Source of the DNA: Pseudomonadota bacterium
GTDB taxonomy: Bacteria > Pseudomonadota > Gammaproteobacteria > Burkholderiales > Burkholderiaceae_F
Assembly: GCA_021842465.1 (NCBI GenBank)
Contig: JAKBZN010000004.1
Span: 1 to 64,000 of the forward strand
Direction: 5' to 3'
Length of the DNA: 64,000 nt
Shown here piece by piece: positions 59,877-64,000 of the stretch. A program made the position numbers and the translations under genes. Each line of letters begins with the position of its first letter. The first letter of the stretch is position 1. Under the pieces are notes generated by a model. The model was not told the origin of the DNA and did not search any database. It saw only the letters and a program-made list of their open reading frames with translations.

Positions 59877-60114
59877 TGCGCCCACCCGCCATGGTTTTGG
59901 TTCAGGACTCCCTACCAGACCCGCCTGCCGCGACGGTAGTCGCCTCCCGGCGCCGGTGTCAACGACCATCGACCGCGCACCGGCCGATCAGAAGCTTCGC
60001 CCGCTTCTTCGAAAATCCTTGCAAAAGGAATAGCATGTCGATGCGGACTCCCGGTGATGCGGCATGCCCGGCGGATGCGAGTGTCGCATCGGACCACAGG
60101 AACGAGGTGCTGCG

Positions 60115-60453
60115 ATGAGCGAACTGAACGAACGCAAATGCAAGCCCTGCGAGGGCGGGGTTGTGCCGCTCGATCGCGACGCGGCCAAGGCGCTGGCCGG
60201 CGGCCTTGCGCCCGGATGGGTCGTCGCGGAGGACGGGCTTTCCCTGCGGCGAGAATTCCGTTTCCGGGACTTCTACCGCACGATGAGCTTCGTCAACGCC
60301 CTCGCGCACATCGCCAACATCGAGGACCATCATCCGGACCTGGAGGTGGGCTACAACTACTGCCGCGTGCAGTACACCACGCACGCCATCAAGGGCCTGT
60401 CCGAGAACGACTTCATCTGCGCGGCGAAGATCGATCTTATCCCGCTGGGCTGA
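60115..60453 (+). CDS. 4a-hydroxytetrahydrobiopterin dehydratase (pterin-4a-carbinolamine dehydratase)
   Basis: The 112-residue product matches the PCD/DCoH family that dehydrates 4a-carbinolamine tetrahydropterin, regenerating the cofactor of aromatic amino acid hydroxylases. The active-site histidines are in NIEDHHPDLEVGYN, with the later THAIKGLSENDF strand and helix. ATG 60115 has GAGG eight bases upstream. phhA or another partner hydroxylase is not present nearby, so it may instead act in a general pterin or molybdopterin role, as proposed for some stand-alone members. Confidence 0.93.
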   Translation: MSELNERKCKPCEGGVVPLDRDAAKALAGGLAPGWVVAEDGLSLRREFRFRDFYRTMSFVNALAHIANIEDHHPDLEVGYNYCRVQYTTHAIKGLSENDFICAAKIDLIPLG

Positions 60454-60534
60454 ACGGGCGCGTCGGGGCGGGTTCATCCAAGGCGACCCGCCACGGATAT
60501 TTTGTCCCCTTCAAACGGGAAGCGTTTGCCATCG

Positions 60535-63500
60535 TCATTCCGATCCCTCCTGGGCCCGGATGAGTTCATGAAGCGCATGCAGCAGGTTCCGGCTGTTGCC
60601 GCCCCGATCGATGTCGGCATGACAGTCCGCGTGCGCTTGCGCCAAGGGACTGTCCGCAAGCCCGTGTTGCTCAAAAAATGCGGTCAGCGGACAAGTATGC
60701 ACATCCGTGTGACTCCCGGGGTGTCGGTGAATCGCCAGCCAATGATGGGTCAGGGCGCCCAGCGCGGTGTATGGGCCGGGTTTCCGCACCGGGGCCGTGC
60801 GTGCCGCCCATGCCGGAACATCCTCGGCCGGCATTGGGCGGGCTAGGCCGAAACCCTGTCCCAACGGCGCGCCGAGCACCTGCGCCACATCGATCAGGTC
60901 GGGCGTTTCCAGCCCCTCTATGACCACATCCAGATCCAGATCCCGTCCCATCTGCAGCAGCGACGCCACCAGAGGCAGCGCGCGCAGCGGGTCGCGGCGC
61001 ATGCCCAGTACCATCCCTTGATCGATCTTGAGCACGTTGACGGGAAGCTGTCGCAATAGTTGCAAGCTGCTGTGCCCGGACCCCAGATCATCGATTGCCA
61101 GATTGACTCCCAGGTCACGCAGACGGACGGCTGCTTCTTGCCGGGATGGTTCGAGCAGGGTCTCGGTTTCCAACAACTCCAGGGTAAGGCGTTCCGGCGC
61201 GATGTCGGTTTCCCGGAGCAGTTGCCCGATGCGCTGCGGCAGCGTCTCGGCATCGAGCAGCGACGGCGATAGATTGATCGCCAGACCCGGCGTGAGCCCC
61301 ACTTCCCCCCATCTGCGCAGCGCCCCCAGACTTTGCCGCAGGCCGCTTTCGAACAGCATTCCGAGTTCGGCTTCGCCCAGCAGCGGGAGAAATCCGCTGG
61401 GGTTGACGATCTCCCCGCCGGGGGCGATCAGGCGCGCCAGAGCCTCGACTTTGCGCAGATGCCCGGTGCGAAGATCCACGATCGGTTGCATCCACATCTG
61501 CAATCCGCCGGACAAGATCGCGGCCCGCCGCTGCTGCGCCTGATGCAGTGGCAGCGCCATCCGGGCACCAAATTGTCGCCGCCCGGCCAGCATCTGCCAG
61601 CGCGATTGCAACCCACGGAGCAATGCCTGCGACCAAGGCGCATCGAACTGGTTGGGATAGGCGCCGAAGAGATGAAGAACGGCCCACGGCCGCCCCGTGC
61701 CATCGCGCACCGGCACCGCAGCCACGCTGCGGGTTCCCAGGGCGGCGTGTTGCGCGCGCCAGGGCTGCAATTCCGGGTCGCGCCAGACGGCGCCGGACGC
61801 CTGGATGGTGCCGCTGCGCCAGGCGCGTGCGACGACCCCGCGGCCCAGCGGTGAGCGCTCGTCGAGAACCGGCAGCTCGGCATCCGGAAGCTGGAGCGCG
61901 GGCAACAGCGCTGGCGCCGCGTCGCCCTCCGTGACCTGCATCACGCCCTGTGCGTCGGGTTGCCACAACGCGACGGCCACCAATCCCGGCCGTCGCATCA
62001 GTGACGCGAGTTCGTTGCGCACAACCTGCGCCCAGGAAACTTCGGCGTTGGGAAGATCGGACAACAACGAGGAGGCGAGCAACACCTCGATGGTTTCGGT
62101 ATGCGCCTGAACCTGCTCCCGGATGTCGTCACCCAGACGCACCTGCAACGTCTGCAGAAGACGGTTGCGGACGTCATGGCGCAACACGGTTCGATCCCAG
62201 TGCTCCGCGATCCGGTACTGATAGTCGATGGTCATGGTCAGCAGCATGTCCGGGGTCACGCCAGACAGGGCGTGGACTTGACCGAGATGCGCGGCGACTT
62301 GGGCAATGGCCGACGGGGTGGTCCTGGGGTCGAGCAGAAAGCGTAGGTGCTGCGTCTGGCGGCTTCGAAGCCGGGAGAACTGCTCGGGTGTGAGCGTATC
62401 GAGAATGGCCCGCATCCCGGGATGTCCGGCCATGTCGGCGTACCATTCCGCGACGAACCGATCGGTGGTCGCCTCCCACTGCGCGCGGTAGCGCGAGAGC
62501 AATTCGGCAGCCGGCGCACCATAGGCATCCCAGGAGACGCAGTCCTGGGGCGCCAACGGCGAGACCAGCGCGGCATCGAGAGTCCACCATGTCGCGCGAC
62601 CGACCTTGTTCGCCTTGGCCTGATACATCGCCGCGTCGGCCTTCCGCAGCAGGGCATCGAGGTTTTCCCCGTCATTCGGGTAAAGCGCCAGGCCGGCGGT
62701 CATGTCGACCATCGCTCGACGGGGTTTCCCGCCCTGCTCGCCGAGGTCGAATGGCGTTTCAACGGCCCGGTGCAAACGATCCATGAGGGTCTTCAGCTGC
62801 GCCGGGAGGAAGTCGGAGGCGAGATCCTTCAGGATGACAACGAATTCGTCGCCGCCTAGGCGCACCAGTATGTCGAAGTCGTTCAGCTGCGATTGCAGGC
62901 GCTGCGCGATTTGCCGCAGCAGATCGTCGCCCGCGTCGTGACCAAAGGCGTCATTGACCGGCTTGAAATCGTCGAGGTCGATCATGCCGACCGCCAGTAG
63001 CTTTCCGGATTTCGTGGCGCTGGCAATGGCCTGCGGCACATCCTGCTCCAGTGCGAACCGGTTGGGCAGGCCGGTAAGACTGTCGTGGCGCGCGCGGTAC
63101 GCTTCGCTGCGCTGCTGCTCGACCAAGCGCTGCCGCAGGTCCAGTTCGTCGAGGCCGTGGCCGAGCAGGTCGGCCACGCGCTGGCAGAGTTCGATGGTTT
63201 GGTCATCGAAACTCTGACGCTCGGCCGCGACGAACGCCGTCACGGCCCAGACCACTCCTCCCCGGCGCACGGGGGCCGCCAGCAAGCTCGCCCAGCCGTG
63301 CGCGGCAAAGCCGTCATGCCAGGGACGCAGCCCGGCATCGGCGAGAAGGTCGTTGCACACCACGCTCCGTTGCGCATTCCACGCGCGCACGACGATCGAT
63401 TGCTGCGGGCCGTCGTCGAGCCGGGGGGGAGACTGACGGACGTGCTCTGCCCCGGCGCCGTCGAGCGCGAGGATCTCGAAGCGCTTGGACGGCCCGGGAC

Positions 63501-64000
63501 GACCGATCCAGACGACGTGGAATTGGCGGTCGTGAACCATCGCCTCACAGGTTTTCGCCAGCATGTCATGCTCATCGTACGACCGCAGCAGTGCGTTGCC
63601 TTCGAACATCAGTGCACGGTACATTGCCTGTAGCCGGCGCAGCGCGCGTACCGTGACATCCAGATCCTGATGACTGGATTCGATGGCGCGCGTGCGTTCG
63701 CGAACGCGCGCCTCCAGGGAATCGTTTACATCCTGCAGCGCCCGAATCGCCCGCAGGCGATCGAGATCCAGGGTGCTCGCCATCAATACCATGACCCCCA
63801 TCACCGCGATCGCCAGCTGCAGACTGGCATACGGGAATGCGATGTCCGACGAAAGAAGAAAGGCATCGCGATGCAGCGCCGTGCCGGCGACCATGACAAG
63901 AAACGTCATGGCAAGCATGGTGTAGGCATCACGCTGGGTGAAGCGCAGCGTGACCCATATCATCGGCAATAGCAGCGACACGACTCCTTCCTGTTGCCAA
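60535..64000 (-). CDS. Large GGDEF-EAL c-di-GMP protein with GAF and globin-like domains (5' end beyond the window)
   Basis: At least 1,148 residues lie in the window and the frame remains open to the right edge. Counting from the GTG at 63981, I see: the end of a MASE1-like membrane domain (about 1-70), a helical linker, a GAF-like domain (130-275), GGDEF (295-465; RLGGDEF at 374-380, with no RxxD I-site), a globin-like helical domain (490-640) with candidate proximal His570 in LGQVHALSGV, a second GAF-like domain (645-800), EAL (825-1055), and a C-terminal tail. EAL catalytic residues look intact: VEAL (845-848), NLS, ELLETE, DDLGSG, LKID, EGLET and GQGFG. It could both make and degrade c-di-GMP in response to gas or redox signals. 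Confidence 0.92.
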   Translation of the reverse strand, partial: WQQEGVVSLLLPMIWVTLRFTQRDAYTMLAMTFLVMVAGTALHRDAFLLSSDIAFPYASLQLAIAVMGVMVLMASTLDLDRLRAIRALQDVNDSLEARVRERTRAIESSHQDLDVTVRALRRLQAMYRALMFEGNALLRSYDEHDMLAKTCEAMVHDRQFHVVWIGRPGPSKRFEILALDGAGAEHVRQSPPRLDDGPQQSIVVRAWNAQRSVVCNDLLADAGLRPWHDGFAAHGWASLLAAPVRRGGVVWAVTAFVAAERQSFDDQTIELCQRVADLLGHGLDELDLRQRLVEQQRSEAYRARHDSLTGLPNRFALEQDVPQAIASATKSGKLLAVGMIDLDDFKPVNDAFGHDAGDDLLRQIAQRLQSQLNDFDILVRLGGDEFVVILKDLASDFLPAQLKTLMDRLHRAVETPFDLGEQGGKPRRAMVDMTAGLALYPNDGENLDALLRKADAAMYQAKANKVGRATWWTLDAALVSPLAPQDCVSWDAYGAPAAELLSRYRAQWEATTDRFVAEWYADMAGHPGMRAILDTLTPEQFSRLRSRQTQHLRFLLDPRTTPSAIAQVAAHLGQVHALSGVTPDMLLTMTIDYQYRIAEHWDRTVLRHDVRNRLLQTLQVRLGDDIREQVQAHTETIEVLLASSLLSDLPNAEVSWAQVVRNELASLMRRPGLVAVALWQPDAQGVMQVTEGDAAPALLPALQLPDAELPVLDERSPLGRGVVARAWRSGTIQASGAVWRDPELQPWRAQHAALGTRSVAAVPVRDGTGRPWAVLHLFGAYPNQFDAPWSQALLRGLQSRWQMLAGRRQFGARMALPLHQAQQRRAAILSGGLQMWMQPIVDLRTGHLRKVEALARLIAPGGEIVNPSGFLPLLGEAELGMLFESGLRQSLGALRRWGEVGLTPGLAINLSPSLLDAETLPQRIGQLLRETDIAPERLTLELLETETLLEPSRQEAAVRLRDLGVNLAIDDLGSGHSSLQLLRQLPVNVLKIDQGMVLGMRRDPLRALPLVASLLQMGRDLDLDVVIEGLETPDLIDVAQVLGAPLGQGFGLARPMPAEDVPAWAARTAPVRKPGPYTALGALTHHWLAIHRHPGSHTDVHTCPLTAFFEQHGLADSPLAQAHADCHADIDRGGNSRNLLHALHELIRAQEGSE

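Noticed and set aside
59478-59939. Plus-strand frame of 153 codons opposite the hypothetical membrane protein.
   Set aside because: The product is His/Arg/Gln-rich without structure, whereas the minus-strand frame encodes two clear membrane helices.

Overview
This window is a strongly GC-rich, gene-dense stretch of a betaproteobacterial chromosome, most like Burkholderiales or a close relative. The evidence is the gene order: pilB-pilC-pilD-coaE-zapD, ispB/rplU-rpmA-obgE-proB, pilS-pilR-ampD-nrdA-nrdB followed by a lysine-rich histone H1-like gene, aroQ-accB-accC-prmA, and gap-pgk-fba-purC-purE-purK. I see no insertion sequence, prophage, CRISPR array, plasmid function or rRNA. One tRNA-Pro(CGG) is present. 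Nearly all of it is core-genome housekeeping.

Layout. 1-7960 (minus strand): a CNNM/CorC-type membrane protein, the type IV pilus assembly genes pilB, pilC and pilD, then coaE, zapD and a second GspE/PilB-type ATPase that leaves the window at the left edge. 8089-8854 (plus): fluoride channel crcB and a DUF190 gene. 8875-10027 (minus): tRNA-Pro and ispB. 10169-18870: ribosomal proteins L21 and L27, ObgE, ProB, RppH (minus), ProS, a lytic transglycosylase, Ffh (minus), a CcsA/HemX-like membrane protein and a small zinc-motif protein. 18887-28079 (plus): PilS/PilR, AmpD, class Ia ribonucleotide reductase behind a tandem NrdR-like operator, and the H1-like protein. 28133-33252 (minus): an aroQ-accB-accC-prmA-zinc ribbon-pfkB operon. 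33358-39962 (plus): Mpl, an RNB exoribonuclease, a TonB-like protein, AroE, a b561-type cytochrome and YceI. 39969-41704 (minus): KTSC and UbiD. 42115-46727 (plus): a second lytic transglycosylase, MaeB and a patatin. 46763-47509 (minus): RsmE. 47687-55259 (plus): Gap, Pgk, Fba, DgkA, PurC, PurE, PurK and a Sua5-type TsaC. 55277-56866 (minus): a GDT1-type manganese exporter and yqjK/yqjE/yqjD. 57094-58959 (plus): Uup. 59032-59876 (minus): a DsrC/TusE-like protein and a small membrane protein. 60115-60453 (plus): pterin dehydratase. 60535-64000 (minus): a very large c-di-GMP protein that runs off the right edge.

How the genes work together. Type IV pilus assembly (pilBCD) and its regulators (pilSR) are both here, but no pilin gene is. 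Peptidoglycan turnover and recycling is represented by two lytic transglycosylases, AmpD and Mpl. Lower glycolysis/Calvin-type carbon flow (gap-pgk-fba) is fused to purine synthesis through chains of overlapping start and stop codons. AccB/AccC begin fatty acid synthesis, and AroQ and AroE act in the shikimate pathway.

I did not find a clearly undescribed system. The least ordinary items are: the multidomain c-di-GMP protein with a globin-like domain between GGDEF and EAL and a His/Cys-rich tail; the four exact-length 30-residue repeats at the front of the second secretion ATPase; a DsrC-like protein lacking its C-terminal cysteine; a long structured leader before the second lytic transglycosylase; and a palindromic element that has become the coding end of mpl.
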